A DNA stretch of 64,000 nt from Pedobacter sp. FW305-3-2-15-E-R2A2 (GTDB lineage Bacteria > Bacteroidota > Bacteroidia > Sphingobacteriales > Sphingobacteriaceae): contig NZ_CP151803.1 of NCBI RefSeq assembly GCF_038446955.1, forward strand, positions 7,254,001 through 7,318,000, written 5' to 3'. Every line of letters starts with the position of its first letter. The first letter of the stretch is position 1. Shown piece by piece: positions 17,599 to 26,391 of this stretch. The notes under the pieces were generated by a model, which searched no databases, was not told the origin of the DNA, and saw only the letters and a program-made list of their open reading frames with translations. Made by a program: the position numbers and the translations under genes.

Positions 17599-18378
17599 AT
17601 GGAACTTTTAAGTAGCCCTGAAGCTTGGATATCACTCTTTACCTTAACCGTATTAGAGATCGTTTTAGGAATTGATAACATCGTTTTCATATCGATTCTT
17701 GCAGGAAAACTTCCCCTGGAACAACAGGCTAAAGCCCGGAAGGTAGGGTTAGGTCTGGCCATGATTACCAGGGTCTTGTTGCTGTTATCGCTTACCTGGG
17801 TGATGAAACTGACCGCTCCCTTATTTAATGTGGGGGATTGGATCGGGATCAGCAATGCGGAATGGCTGGACAAACTGGCGATCTCCGGAAGAGACCTGAT
17901 CCTTATCATCGGTGGTTTATTCCTGATCTATAAAAGTACACACGAAATTCATCAGAAACTGGAAGGCGATGAAGAGGCTGGTATAAAAGGGAAAGTTCAT
18001 TCTTTCATCGGAATTATCATCCAGATTCTGATTCTTGATATCGTATTCTCTCTCGACTCTGTAATTACTGCTGTCGGAATGGCCGATCATATCGAGATTA
18101 TGATTGCTGCCGTAGTGATCGCTGTCGGAATTATGCTGGTATCGGCATCTGCAATCAGCGATTTCGTAAACAAGCACCCAACAGTTAAAATGTTGGCTTT
18201 ATCTTTCTTATTATTAATTGGAGTTTCCCTGTTGGCCGAAGGTTTAGATCAGCACATTCCTAAAGGCTATATCTATTTTGCAATGGCATTCTCAGTATTG
18301 GTAGAAATGCTGAACCTGAAAATGAAAAAAGGCAAAAAACATGTTGAACTTAGAAATACCCCGCACGAAAACAAGTAA
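17599..18378 (+). CDS. TerC family integral membrane protein
   Basis: The 259-residue protein has about seven membrane helices with the TerC signatures EIVLGIDNIVFISILAGKL near residue 20 and DIVFSLDSVITAVGM near 145, whose buried acidic residues are thought to handle metal ions. Family members include the manganese exporter Alx and tellurite-resistance proteins; here no ter cluster is present, so a metal-homeostasis role is more likely. It is followed after 9 bases by the nucleoid-associated gene. Confidence 0.92.
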   Translation: MELLSSPEAWISLFTLTVLEIVLGIDNIVFISILAGKLPLEQQAKARKVGLGLAMITRVLLLLSLTWVMKLTAPLFNVGDWIGISNAEWLDKLAISGRDLILIIGGLFLIYKSTHEIHQKLEGDEEAGIKGKVHSFIGIIIQILILDIVFSLDSVITAVGMADHIEIMIAAVVIAVGIMLVSASAISDFVNKHPTVKMLALSFLLLIGVSLLAEGLDQHIPKGYIYFAMAFSVLVEMLNLKMKKGKKHVELRNTPHENK

Positions 18379-18387
18379 AAATACCGT

Positions 18388-19443
18388 ATGATTTCTTTTT
18401 TTGAGGCCTCTTTGGCCGAACTATCTATACACCGTATTGGGAACAAATCTCAGGATGAGTTCTATGTATTGTCTGAAAAATCTATTCCGATAAAAGACAA
18501 TATGCTGAGTAATTTATTACAACAGTATTTTTTAGGCCCCTATGCCAAAGTGAATGAAGTGTACCGCTTTTTTCATCCCAACAACGACCTGAACCTGAAT
18601 GAAGTTTATCATTTTGCAGCCAGGATTTTTGAGGATGGCATGACCTTTCATGAAAACAGTATAGAGATGGCCAAATACCTGTATGATGTTTCCGGACACC
18701 CAAAAATCAAACCCGGAGAATTATATCTTGCTTATTTTGAAAATGTGCAGATTGAAGGAGAACTTCATGACGCGATTGGGATCTTTAAATCGGAAACCAA
18801 AGAATCCTTCCTGAAGGTATATCCTGAAGAGGGTGGTTTTGGCCTTGGTTATGAAGAGGATGCCATCAACATCAATAAACTGGACAAAGGGTGTTTGATC
18901 TTTAATACGGATAAGGAAGAAGGTTTCCGCGTAGCGGTTATTGACCAGACGAACAGAAGCGCAGAAGCCGTATATTGGAAGGATGAATTTTTGAAGTTAA
19001 AAATCAGAAATGACAACTTTAACCAGACCAGCAGTGTGCTTGGCGTATATAAGAACTTTGTGACTGAAAAGCTGGATCAGGAATTTGACATCTCTAAAGC
19101 GGATAAGATTGACCTGTTGAACAAGTCCATGAAGTACTTCAAAGAGAAGGAAAGCTTTGATCTGGAGGAATTTTCAAATGAGGTGATCGGCAATGCCGAA
19201 GGAATTGAGTCTTTCAAAAGCTATAAAAAGAATTTTGAAGAAGAGTTTGACACCCCGATTGCGGATACCTTTGACATTTCCGGCGCTGCGGTAAAAAAGC
19301 AGGCCAGGGTATATAAAAGTGTTTTAAAACTCGATAAAAACTTCCATATCTATATTCATGGCGATAAGGAATTAATCGAAAAAGGATTCGATGACGATAA
19401 GTCGATGAATTATTATAAAGTCTATTTCAGAGAAGAAGAGTAG
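18388..19443 (+). CDS. Nucleoid-associated protein (NdpA/YejK family)
   Basis: The 351-residue protein matches the NdpA family, including the early IHRIGNKSQDEFYVLSEKSI region and the characteristic PGELYLAYFENVQIEGE segment near residue 110. Family proteins bind the nucleoid; the enterobacterial member also affects topoisomerase activity. It lies 9 bases behind terC. Its stop is 4 bases from the convergent bestrophin gene, with no visible terminator. Confidence 0.85.
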   Translation: MISFFEASLAELSIHRIGNKSQDEFYVLSEKSIPIKDNMLSNLLQQYFLGPYAKVNEVYRFFHPNNDLNLNEVYHFAARIFEDGMTFHENSIEMAKYLYDVSGHPKIKPGELYLAYFENVQIEGELHDAIGIFKSETKESFLKVYPEEGGFGLGYEEDAININKLDKGCLIFNTDKEEGFRVAVIDQTNRSAEAVYWKDEFLKLKIRNDNFNQTSSVLGVYKNFVTEKLDQEFDISKADKIDLLNKSMKYFKEKESFDLEEFSNEVIGNAEGIESFKSYKKNFEEEFDTPIADTFDISGAAVKKQARVYKSVLKLDKNFHIYIHGDKELIEKGFDDDKSMNYYKVYFREEE

Positions 19444-19447
19444 TCCT

Positions 19448-20347
19448 TTACAGGACATACTCATCATTAATAGGTTTTACAGGTTCGGGAATGTCGGTTT
19501 CTCCGAGCATTTCCAACAAGTTGATCTCTATTGTTCTGGTGATCTGATTTAATGGAATGGAGGCAGAATTGTTCTCAAAAGGATTAATCAGTCCCATTCC
19601 GTTAATTTGTGTCGAGACAAATACAAATCCAAGCAACCAGCCGATAAAAATAGACCAATATTCTACGTAGGAACTGATCACCAGTGTGATGGACACGACA
19701 AACAACCAGATAAAGACCTTGGTAAGATAGGTGTAGGTGGTTGGGAATATGGTGTTTTTGATGCGTTCTGACATGCCCATCTGATTGGAAAAATTAACCA
19801 GTAACTCATTCAGTTCCATAAAACGGAAGCCATCGATATAGCCCTTTTTGGATAACATTTGCAAATCGCGCGATTGGATATTCAGAATCGCATTGTGCAT
19901 ATTGCTGTGTTGCTGAATTTCCTTAAGCTCCTCCGGGGTCAGGTATTTGCTATAAATGTTGTCGTCGTAATTGCGGAGCGAACCCTTCAGCGTATACAAA
20001 AATGCGATATGCCTGCAGATCATTTTTTTGATCATGGGCTTAGAATCTTCGTGTTCATCTACATAATTGATCAGACTTCTGGCCCAGGAACGCGAATCAT
20101 TAACGAGCATTCCCCATATTTTGCGTGCTTCCCACCACCTGTCGTAAGCCTGGTTGTTGTTAAAACCGATAAAAAATGCAATTGCAGTGCCCAGAACACT
20201 TGGAATGATTGCCGGAATGTCCAGGTTATGGGTAATTAAAAATTCTCTGGCAAAATAGGTAATGCTGCAGGAAACGATCATAATTAAATCCACCTGCCAG
20301 GTATTGATCAGGATTCTGCTGAGCTTGATGTGTTGTGCAATGAGCAT
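19448..20347 (-). CDS. Bestrophin family ion channel
   Basis: The 299-residue protein has the bestrophin pattern: an N-terminal membrane helix region, the FFIGFNNNQAYDRWWEARK segment near residue 60-78, and later helices about residues 205-250. Bacterial bestrophins form pentameric channels, mostly conducting cations. No partner gene is adjacent; the 274-base upstream gap holds only an AT-rich promoter region in which I could not place elements. Confidence 0.9.
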   Translation of the reverse strand: MLIAQHIKLSRILINTWQVDLIMIVSCSITYFAREFLITHNLDIPAIIPSVLGTAIAFFIGFNNNQAYDRWWEARKIWGMLVNDSRSWARSLINYVDEHEDSKPMIKKMICRHIAFLYTLKGSLRNYDDNIYSKYLTPEELKEIQQHSNMHNAILNIQSRDLQMLSKKGYIDGFRFMELNELLVNFSNQMGMSERIKNTIFPTTYTYLTKVFIWLFVVSITLVISSYVEYWSIFIGWLLGFVFVSTQINGMGLINPFENNSASIPLNQITRTIEINLLEMLGETDIPEPVKPINDEYVL

Positions 20348-20621
20348 AGGTAGTGAGGTTGATGTTTTGATTTCAATTTACAAACAAAACTGACCAATTG
20401 TTTGAATCGCTAAAAAATATCTTTTTCTCTTTTTTTGATTTCATTCCTCTTTGTGGGCATGATTTTTCAGGGCTGAAAGACCTCTTTTTATAGAGAATGC
20501 TTTTAAATCTCCTGTTTTCTTCTGAAAGATTGCAGGTAATCTGGTTTTTTTGATAAAGTCCTGAGGGATAATTGGGAATAAATAGTAGATTTATTTCTGA
20601 AGCCAAATATTCCCTTAACGT

Positions 20622-22151
20622 ATGAGCCAGGAACTACAAAAAAACAGTATTTTCAAAGTCATTGGTGCCTCTTCTCTGGGGACACTGATTGAATGGTATG
20701 ATTTCTATATTTTTGGCAGTCTGGCCACAATTATCGGGGCACAGCTCTTTCCGGCAGATGCCGGAGCATCTGCACTCATCAACACCCTGGCGATTTTTGC
20801 CGCAGGATTTATTGTCAGGCCTTTTGGAGCATTGGTCTTTGGCCGCCTGGGCGATTTAATAGGGCGTAAATACACGTTCTTACTGACGTTGGTCTTAATG
20901 GGTGGTTCTACCTTTTTAATTGGCCTCATCCCTTCTTATTCCAGTATCGGTTATGCAGCGCCCATCCTGGTGTTGATCTTGCGTCTGGTGCAGGGATTAG
21001 CCCTTGGAGGGGAGTATGGCGGAGCGGCAACTTATGTAGCAGAGCATGCACCTGCAAATAAAAGAGGATTTTTTACCAGTTGGATTCAGACGACAGCAAC
21101 AGGGGGATTGTTTCTCTCTTTAGGGATTATCGTATTGACTAAAAACCTGATCGGAGCATCTGGCTTCGCAGATTGGGGATGGAGAATCCCTTTCCTGCTT
21201 TCCATCTTGCTGGTGGGTGTTTCTATTTATATCCGTCTGAAAATGCACGAGTCTCCAATGTTTACCAAATTGAAAACAGAAGGAAAGGTCTCTAAAAATC
21301 CTTTAAAGGAAAGCTTCAACAACAAAGCGAATTTTAAAATGGTGTTGCTCGCACTTTTTGGTGCAACGATGGGACAGGGGGTGATCTGGTATACCGGTCA
21401 GTTTTATGCGCAATCTTTTATAGAAAACACCTGTAAAGTTGATTTTAATGATTCCAGGTACATTCTGCTCTGGGGGATTGCTTTTGCTACCCCATTTTTT
21501 GTCGTCTTTGGTTCCTGGAGCGATAAAGTGGGGCGAAAATGGATCATGCTTACCGGAATGTTGCTGGGGATTGTTTTCTACCGGCCGATCTATCAGATCT
21601 TTCTTGACGATACAGACTTTACGAAGGTTACGCAGCAGGATATTCAGTCTGTTTCTGACCCTGTGGTTACCCGGACCCTGCTGGAGGGGACTGCCGATAG
21701 TTTAATCTCTACCAGTGCGAGGGTGACGCTGTTATCGGGTGCTTCTTATCAAAAGATCCAATCCCATATTGAATTTAAAGAAAAGGGAAAACCTGCCGCT
21801 GTTCAGCCGGATCAACTTAAAGATAAGCAATTATCCACGACGGTATTCTGGAAATTTGTAGCCCTGGTTTTCTTCCAGATTTTATTGGTGACGATGGTCT
21901 ATGGACCCATCGCTGCATTTTTGGTCGAGCTATTCCCTACAAAAATCCGCTATACTTCCATGTCCTTGCCTTATCATGTCGGAAATGGGGTTTTTGGAGG
22001 GCTCGTTCCTTTCATTGCCACATTGATCGCCAGTTATTCCGGATCGACACCTTTATCCGGATTATGGTATCCTATTGGAATTGCCAGCCTGAGCTTTATC
22101 ATTGGGGCAATTTACCTTTCTAATAAAAAACCAGTCGAAACAGAAGCCTAA
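20622..22151 (+). CDS. MFS transporter, metabolite:H+ symporter (ProP/ShiA-like) type
   Basis: The 509-residue protein has twelve-helix MFS layout with GTLIEWYDFYIFG at the N-terminus, the loop 2-3 motif FGRLGDLIGRKYT and RLVQGLALGGEYGGA, typical of the MHS subfamily that takes up osmolytes or dicarboxylates with protons. It carries an extra hydrophilic insert of about 80 residues (about 325-405) between the membrane helices of the second half, so the protein is longer than the usual 430-450. A small membrane protein gene follows 14 bases later. Confidence 0.88.
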   Translation: MSQELQKNSIFKVIGASSLGTLIEWYDFYIFGSLATIIGAQLFPADAGASALINTLAIFAAGFIVRPFGALVFGRLGDLIGRKYTFLLTLVLMGGSTFLIGLIPSYSSIGYAAPILVLILRLVQGLALGGEYGGAATYVAEHAPANKRGFFTSWIQTTATGGLFLSLGIIVLTKNLIGASGFADWGWRIPFLLSILLVGVSIYIRLKMHESPMFTKLKTEGKVSKNPLKESFNNKANFKMVLLALFGATMGQGVIWYTGQFYAQSFIENTCKVDFNDSRYILLWGIAFATPFFVVFGSWSDKVGRKWIMLTGMLLGIVFYRPIYQIFLDDTDFTKVTQQDIQSVSDPVVTRTLLEGTADSLISTSARVTLLSGASYQKIQSHIEFKEKGKPAAVQPDQLKDKQLSTTVFWKFVALVFFQILLVTMVYGPIAAFLVELFPTKIRYTSMSLPYHVGNGVFGGLVPFIATLIASYSGSTPLSGLWYPIGIASLSFIIGAIYLSNKKPVETEA

Positions 22152-22165
22152 ATAAAGAAAAAACT

Positions 22166-22423
22166 ATGAACGGATTGAAAAAAGGATTAGGACTACTTTG
22201 GATGATACTCGGACCGGCATCGATTATCTTTATGTTTTTACAGGCTTACGAGAAAGTGGGTCTGGCTGCCGAAGGGGTGCAAAAGACAAATACCGCCCTG
22301 CAATGGGGGATCATTTTATTTATTTTTATCCCAATCAGCGCAGGCCTGGTAATTTTCGGCTATTATGCGCTGAAAGGGGAATATGATCAGTTGCCTTCCG
22401 GTTCTGAAGAACCTGAGGGCTAA
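22166..22423 (+). CDS. Small two-helix membrane protein downstream of the MFS gene
   Basis: I do not recognise this 85-residue protein with certainty. It has two membrane helices (about 8-27 and 44-66) separated by a short loop, and an acidic C-terminus. It sits 14 bases behind the MFS gene, so it is probably co-expressed and may be an accessory subunit. The last 4 bases overlap the stop of the convergent methyltransferase gene. Confidence 0.8.
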   Translation: MNGLKKGLGLLWMILGPASIIFMFLQAYEKVGLAAEGVQKTNTALQWGIILFIFIPISAGLVIFGYYALKGEYDQLPSGSEEPEG

Positions 22424-23604
22424 AGGACTCTTAACAATAAACCTTTAAGGTATTCTCCCTCAGGGAAAGAAACCCTTACCGGATGGTCTTCAGGCTGATG
22501 GAATTGTTTGATGATCTGCACTTCTTTGCCGGCATCCAAAGCTGCCCAGGCAATAATTTGCTTGAACGTTTCCATATCTACGGCACCGGAGCAGGAATAA
22601 GTAGCCAATATGCCACCTTTTTCCAGTAAAAGCATGCCAAGCCTGTTCAGGTCTTTATAAGCTCTTGCAGCCCTGTCTAAAGCTGAACGGGATGGTGCAT
22701 ATTTAGGGGGGTCTAAGACCACGATATCAAATTTCTTTCCTTCTTCTTTAAACACACGCAATTGTTTGTTTACGTCAGACTGGATGCTGAGTTGCTGAGC
22801 AGCGTCAAAACCGTTCAGTTCCAGGTTATGTGCTAAAGTTTCTATGGCAAGCGCAGAGCTGTCTACACTGGTTACGTGTGCTGCACCATGTTTCAGGCTA
22901 TTTAAAGTAAATCCGCCACTGTAGCAGAAACAATCCAGTACGGTTTTATCTTTAGAATAAGCGGCAAGAATCTCGCGGTTATCCCGTTGATCACAGTAAA
23001 ACCCGGATTTCTGTCCGTCAGCGATGTTGATGTGGTAAGCAATTCCATTTTCCCTTACTTCGATAAATTCCGGAGGTGTCTCTCCCCAAAGTAAGCCTTG
23101 TGTTGCTTCCAGGTTCTCATGCTTGCGTGCACCTGCGTCACTTTTATCGAAGATTCCTCTAGGATTTAATTCTTCTTTTAAAAGCGCGATGATTTCTTCT
23201 TTTACATTTTCCATTCCGGCACTTAATATTTGCAGGGAAAGAAAGTCGGCATATTGATCTACAATCAGACCGGGAAGAAAATCTGCCTCACTAAAAACCA
23301 GTCGGCAGGTATTGGTGTCGGCATTGAGGAGGTGCTTTCTCGAAGCAATGGCATTGCGGAGTTTTTCCTGATACCATTCCTTATCGATAGTTTTGCTCTC
23401 CTCCCATTCCATTAACCTCAATGCAACCCTTGATTGATCGTTGTAATACGCGTAGGCAAGAAATTCAGCACTTGCTGAACAAACCTTAACGATTTCACCA
23501 TTTAATGGCTTACCCTTAATTTTATCAATTGCTCCCGAAAAGATCCAGGGATGGTGTAGCATTGCAGCCTTTTCTTTTCCTTTTTTAAGTATTACATCAA
23601 TCAT
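22420..23604 (-). CDS. Class I rRNA methyltransferase, RlmI-like (PUA + SAM domain)
   Basis: The 394-residue protein has an N-terminal PUA domain (about 1-75, HPWIFSGAI and GEIVKV) and a Rossmann SAM-binding domain with VLDCFCYSGGFTLNSLKHG near 225 and the catalytic-loop VLDPPKYAPSRS near 300. Relatives make m5C in 23S rRNA (RlmI, C1962), so that is the likely reaction; the exact target is not shown. Length agrees with RlmI. It is probably followed or preceded by no co-transcribed gene except LysE, 30 bases upstream. Confidence 0.88.
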   Translation of the reverse strand: MIDVILKKGKEKAAMLHHPWIFSGAIDKIKGKPLNGEIVKVCSASAEFLAYAYYNDQSRVALRLMEWEESKTIDKEWYQEKLRNAIASRKHLLNADTNTCRLVFSEADFLPGLIVDQYADFLSLQILSAGMENVKEEIIALLKEELNPRGIFDKSDAGARKHENLEATQGLLWGETPPEFIEVRENGIAYHINIADGQKSGFYCDQRDNREILAAYSKDKTVLDCFCYSGGFTLNSLKHGAAHVTSVDSSALAIETLAHNLELNGFDAAQQLSIQSDVNKQLRVFKEEGKKFDIVVLDPPKYAPSRSALDRAARAYKDLNRLGMLLLEKGGILATYSCSGAVDMETFKQIIAWAALDAGKEVQIIKQFHQPEDHPVRVSFPEGEYLKGLLLRVL

Positions 23605-23634
23605 GCTGCAAAGTTAGAAAAAACAATGTTCTTT

Positions 23635-24270
23635 TTACTTTTCCTTGCTGACTGCCATCTTTAAGGCCAGCATCAGCAGCACACTGGCCATAAACCATTT
23701 CTGGATTTTTACCCAGGTCGGATTTTTGGCGAAAAATAAGGAAACCTGAGCCGCGGTCAGTACAATCAGAAAATTGACCGTAAAGCTGATGCTTACCTGT
23801 GTAATCCCCAATTGCAAGCTTTGAAGAAATATAGACCCGTATTCCGGTTTGATAAAATAGGGAAAGAAAGATAAATAGAATACCGCTACCTTAGGATTCA
23901 GTACAGTGGTGAGTACGCCAATCTTGAACAATTTCGCAGGTTTATCATTGCTGAGGTCTGTTCTGGTTTCAAACAGGCCCTTGCCATTGGGTTTAATTGC
24001 CTGGTAAGCGAGATATAATAGGTAGAATACACCCAGGGTTTTAATCGTCGAGTAGACAAAAGGAACAGCGAAAAGAACAGCAGTAAGCCCAAAAGAAACG
24101 AGAATGATGTGAAAAAGAAAGCCACACATAATCCCTGCCAGAGAGATTAATCCTGATTTCCGGCCTTGTGTGATGGAACGGGAGATCAAATAAATCATGT
24201 TTGGACCTGGACTGATCACCAGCACCAGCGCCGCCAGGGCAAAGTAAGAGATTTCTTTAAGAGGGATCAT
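23635..24270 (-). CDS. LysE family amino-acid exporter
   Basis: The 211-residue protein has six hydrophobic segments and the LysE/RhtB signature near the N-terminus (LVISPGPNMIYLISRSITQG, residues about 17-36). Members export lysine, homoserine, threonine and related amino acids. Its stop lies 30 bases before the methyltransferase ATG, so the two may share a transcript. Upstream is the 550-base gene-free stretch. Confidence 0.9.
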   Translation of the reverse strand: MIPLKEISYFALAALVLVISPGPNMIYLISRSITQGRKSGLISLAGIMCGFLFHIILVSFGLTAVLFAVPFVYSTIKTLGVFYLLYLAYQAIKPNGKGLFETRTDLSNDKPAKLFKIGVLTTVLNPKVAVFYLSFFPYFIKPEYGSIFLQSLQLGITQVSISFTVNFLIVLTAAQVSLFFAKNPTWVKIQKWFMASVLLMLALKMAVSKEK

Positions 24271-24820
24271 TTCATCGCTGTTTTAATGGTTGTGGAATGA
24301 GTAACCTGTACGTTGTACAGGAGAAAGCGGCAATCATCAAAAATAGAGAAAATCAGGAGATTCCCAATTTCCGAGGAGGACTTAAATCAGAATTTTTCAG
24401 AGATATTTTTACCCTTGGGGAGGTTCGGTTTTCAGAATAGAACGGATTACCGGACTAAATAGAGAGCGGTTTGGAATGAGCAATGATGAAGGCAAAATAG
24501 CCCCCGGATCAAACCCGGATAAAGTACGGTATTTGTCCCTGTTCTATCCGTGTTCTATCCCTGTTCTATCCGGGGTTGATCCGAAGCAGTTTCTGCTTTT
24601 TTCCGGTACTGGCCATATCCCATTTCCGATCCCGGGTCAGGTATACATTTGGCCTGGCCGGATTTCTGAAGACTATGTTTTTCCTACTCATTTCTTCGCT
24701 TAAAAAAAGCCCGGATCATTTCGGAAATATAAGAACTACCGATCCAATGATTGGATTTTAATTTAAGGACCGACCTTGGATAAAACATGGAATTTTGCCG
24801 ATAAATTGTATTTTTAGCGC
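24271..24820. other. 550-base gene-free stretch with a repeat element
   Basis: Between divergent lysE and csaA I see no convincing gene. The frame open at 24476-24703 crosses the repeat and has no coding character. The stretch contains the inverted/tandem repeat element at 24505-24583, further C/G-rich CCGG-bearing segments up to about 24665, and the short palindrome ATCCAATGATTGGAT at 24742-24756. Promoters for the flanking genes must lie here but I could not place them. Confidence 0.6.
24505..24583. repeat. Inverted repeat enclosing three 11-bp tandem repeats
   Basis: CGGATCAAACCCGGAT (24505-24520) is matched by ATCCGGGGTTGATCCG (24568-24583), complementary at 15 of 16 positions. Between the arms, three head-to-tail copies of TGTTCTATCC[G/C] lie at 24540-24550, 24551-24561 and 24562-24572. 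The whole 79-base unit could fold as a hairpin and has the size and shape of a REP/REPIN-like or miniature transposable element. Whether it recurs elsewhere in the genome cannot be seen here. Confidence 0.75.
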
Positions 24821-25156
24821 ATGGAAGAAATTAATTGGAATGATTTTGAGAAGGTCGAGCTTCGTGCGGGGACCATCCTGGAGGTCTTCGATTTTCCGGA
24901 AGCAAGAAAACCAGCTTATAAAGTAAAAGTAGATTTCGGCGATCTTGGTGTAAGAATGAGCAGTGCTCAGATCACAAAACACTATTCAAAAGAAGAACTG
25001 GTAGGAAAACAGATCGTTGGTGTGGTCAACTTTCCTAAAAAACAAATTGGAAAATTCATGTCTGAATTCCTGGTGACAGGTTTTGCGGATGAAAATGGAG
25101 ATATTGTATTAACGGCTTTAAATGGTACTGTGCCAAACGGCAGTAAATTGTGTTAA
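24821..25156 (+). CDS. csaA: tRNA-binding domain protein, CsaA type
   Basis: The 111-residue protein is a single EMAP/tRNA-binding OB-fold (VELRAGTILEVFDFPEARKPAYKV... SAQIT... GVVNFPKKQIG), the size of CsaA, a dimeric protein with chaperone-like activity that also binds tRNA. Its stop codon directly abuts the ATG of tadA, so the pair is translated together, which is suggestive given that TadA modifies tRNA. Confidence 0.9.
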   Translation: MEEINWNDFEKVELRAGTILEVFDFPEARKPAYKVKVDFGDLGVRMSSAQITKHYSKEELVGKQIVGVVNFPKKQIGKFMSEFLVTGFADENGDIVLTALNGTVPNGSKLC

Positions 25157-25630
25157 ATGAGTTATTATAATTTTTCAGAAGAAAATAGTCCGGTAGCTGA
25201 GGACGAGCATTACATGCGGCTGGCTTTACAGGAAGCACAAAAAGCCTACGATTCAGAAGAGATTCCGATTGGGGCGATTGTGGTGTGTAAAGGAAGGATT
25301 GTTGGCCGTGGACATAACCTGACAGAGCAGTTGAACGATGTGACGGCCCATGCCGAGATGCAGGCCTTTACGGCAGCTTCTCAAACATTAGGCGGTAAAT
25401 ACTTAAAAGAATGTACTTTGTACGTGACTATTGAGCCCTGTGTGATGTGCGCAGGAGCCAGTTACTGGACACAAATCGGTCGGTTGGTATATGGTGCTAC
25501 CGAGCCGAAAAGAGGTTTTACCTCAAAGAACAGTCAGCTGCTTCATCCAAAAACCGAACTGATCGGAGGGGTGCTGGCAACAGAGTGCGGAGCCCTGATG
25601 ACGCGTTTTTTTGCGAATAAAAGAGGCTAA
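25157..25630 (+). CDS. tadA: tRNA-specific adenosine deaminase
   Basis: The 157-residue cytidine-deaminase-fold protein has H65-A-E67 and P94-C95-x-x-C98 (HAEMQAF, EPCVMCAG), the zinc site and proton-shuttling glutamate. TadA converts A34 to inosine in tRNA-Arg(ACG). Family length is normal, though nucleobase deaminases share these motifs, so substrate is inferred from similarity to TadA. It begins right at the stop of csaA. Confidence 0.9.
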   Translation: MSYYNFSEENSPVAEDEHYMRLALQEAQKAYDSEEIPIGAIVVCKGRIVGRGHNLTEQLNDVTAHAEMQAFTAASQTLGGKYLKECTLYVTIEPCVMCAGASYWTQIGRLVYGATEPKRGFTSKNSQLLHPKTELIGGVLATECGALMTRFFANKRG

Positions 25631-25643
25631 ACTTGACAAAGTA

Positions 25644-25677
25644 TTGAACAAAAATTAACGTTTGAATGTTATCTTTG
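25644..25677 (+). promoter_or_regulatory. Consensus promoter of sodA
   Basis: TTG (25644-25646) and TATCTTTG (25670-25677) are 23 bases apart, matching TTG-N19..23-TAnnTTTG. The ATG is 36 bases beyond the -7 element. Confidence 0.6.
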
Positions 25678-25713
25678 TGTTAGAAATAAGTTTTAACCTT
25701 AAAATAAAATAAT

Positions 25714-26319
25714 ATGGCTTTTGAATTACCTGCGTTACCTTACGCAACAGATGCACTAGAACCGCATATTGATAAACTTACCATGGAAATTCACCACGGT
25801 AAACATCACCAGGCATACGTTACCAACTTAAATAAAGCTTTAGAAGGCAAAGCAGAAGCTAGCCAAAGCATTGAAGAAATTGTTAAAAACATCTCTAAGT
25901 TTCCTGCAGCGGTAAGAAACAATGGTGGTGGTCACTATAATCACTCTTTATTCTGGGAAGTTCTTGCTCCAAACAAAGGTGGTGAGCCTAAAGGAGAATT
26001 GGCAGAAGCAATCAATGCTGCTTTTGGATCTTTTGCAGACTTCAAAACTAAATTTGCTGAAGCTGGTGCAACCCGTTTCGGTTCAGGATGGGCTTGGTTA
26101 ATCGTTACTGCTGATAATAAATTAGCGGTTACTTCTACGCCAAACCAAGACAATCCATTAATGGATATCGCTGAAGTAAAAGGTACTCCGGTATTGGGTA
26201 TGGACGTATGGGAACATGCTTACTACTTAAAATATCAAAACAGACGCCCTGATTATATTTCAGCTTTCTGGAATGTAGTAAACTGGGATGCTGTTGCTGA
26301 ACGCTTCAAAAAAGCATAA
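25714..26319 (+). CDS. sodA: Superoxide dismutase, Mn type (Fe/Mn family)
   Basis: The 201-residue protein dismutates superoxide to peroxide and oxygen in the cytoplasm. Metal ligands are in MEIHHGKHHQAY, GGGHYNHSLFW and DVWEHAYYLKY. The GGG before the second His and the Gln in TPNQDNPLM follow the Mn-enzyme pattern more than the Fe pattern, although cambialistic use is possible. It has its own promoter and faces oxyR across a shared terminator, so an oxidative-stress grouping is plausible. Confidence 0.95.
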   Translation: MAFELPALPYATDALEPHIDKLTMEIHHGKHHQAYVTNLNKALEGKAEASQSIEEIVKNISKFPAAVRNNGGGHYNHSLFWEVLAPNKGGEPKGELAEAINAAFGSFADFKTKFAEAGATRFGSGWAWLIVTADNKLAVTSTPNQDNPLMDIAEVKGTPVLGMDVWEHAYYLKYQNRRPDYISAFWNVVNWDAVAERFKKA

Positions 26320-26335
26320 CTAAGCAATCTTAAAC

Positions 26336-26370
26336 AAAGAAAGCCTGTGAGTTCATCACAGGCTTTCTTT
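26336..26370. terminator. Bidirectional terminator between sodA and oxyR
   Basis: AAAGAAAGCCTGTGA (26336-26350) pairs perfectly over 15 bp with TCACAGGCTTTCTTT (26356-26370), loop 5 bases. Confidence 0.92.
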
Positions 26371-26391
26371 GTTTATGGTTTTTTCAGCGAT

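Noticed and set aside
20373..20606. 77-codon minus-strand frame upstream of bestrophin
   Set aside because: It lies in an AT-rich promoter region, has no domain, and its composition is not protein-like.
24540..24572. Three short direct repeats as a possible CRISPR
   Set aside because: Units are 11 bp, directly adjacent with no spacers, and no cas genes are present.
24476..24703. 75-codon open frame across the repeat element
   Set aside because: It runs through the tandem repeat and inverted-repeat arm, has no recognised domain and no promoter; the openness is a by-product of the repeat.
24742..24756. Palindrome ATCCAATGATTGGAT as terminator
   Set aside because: The central loop would be one base and no T run follows in the right place; it may be an operator but nothing supports a specific role.
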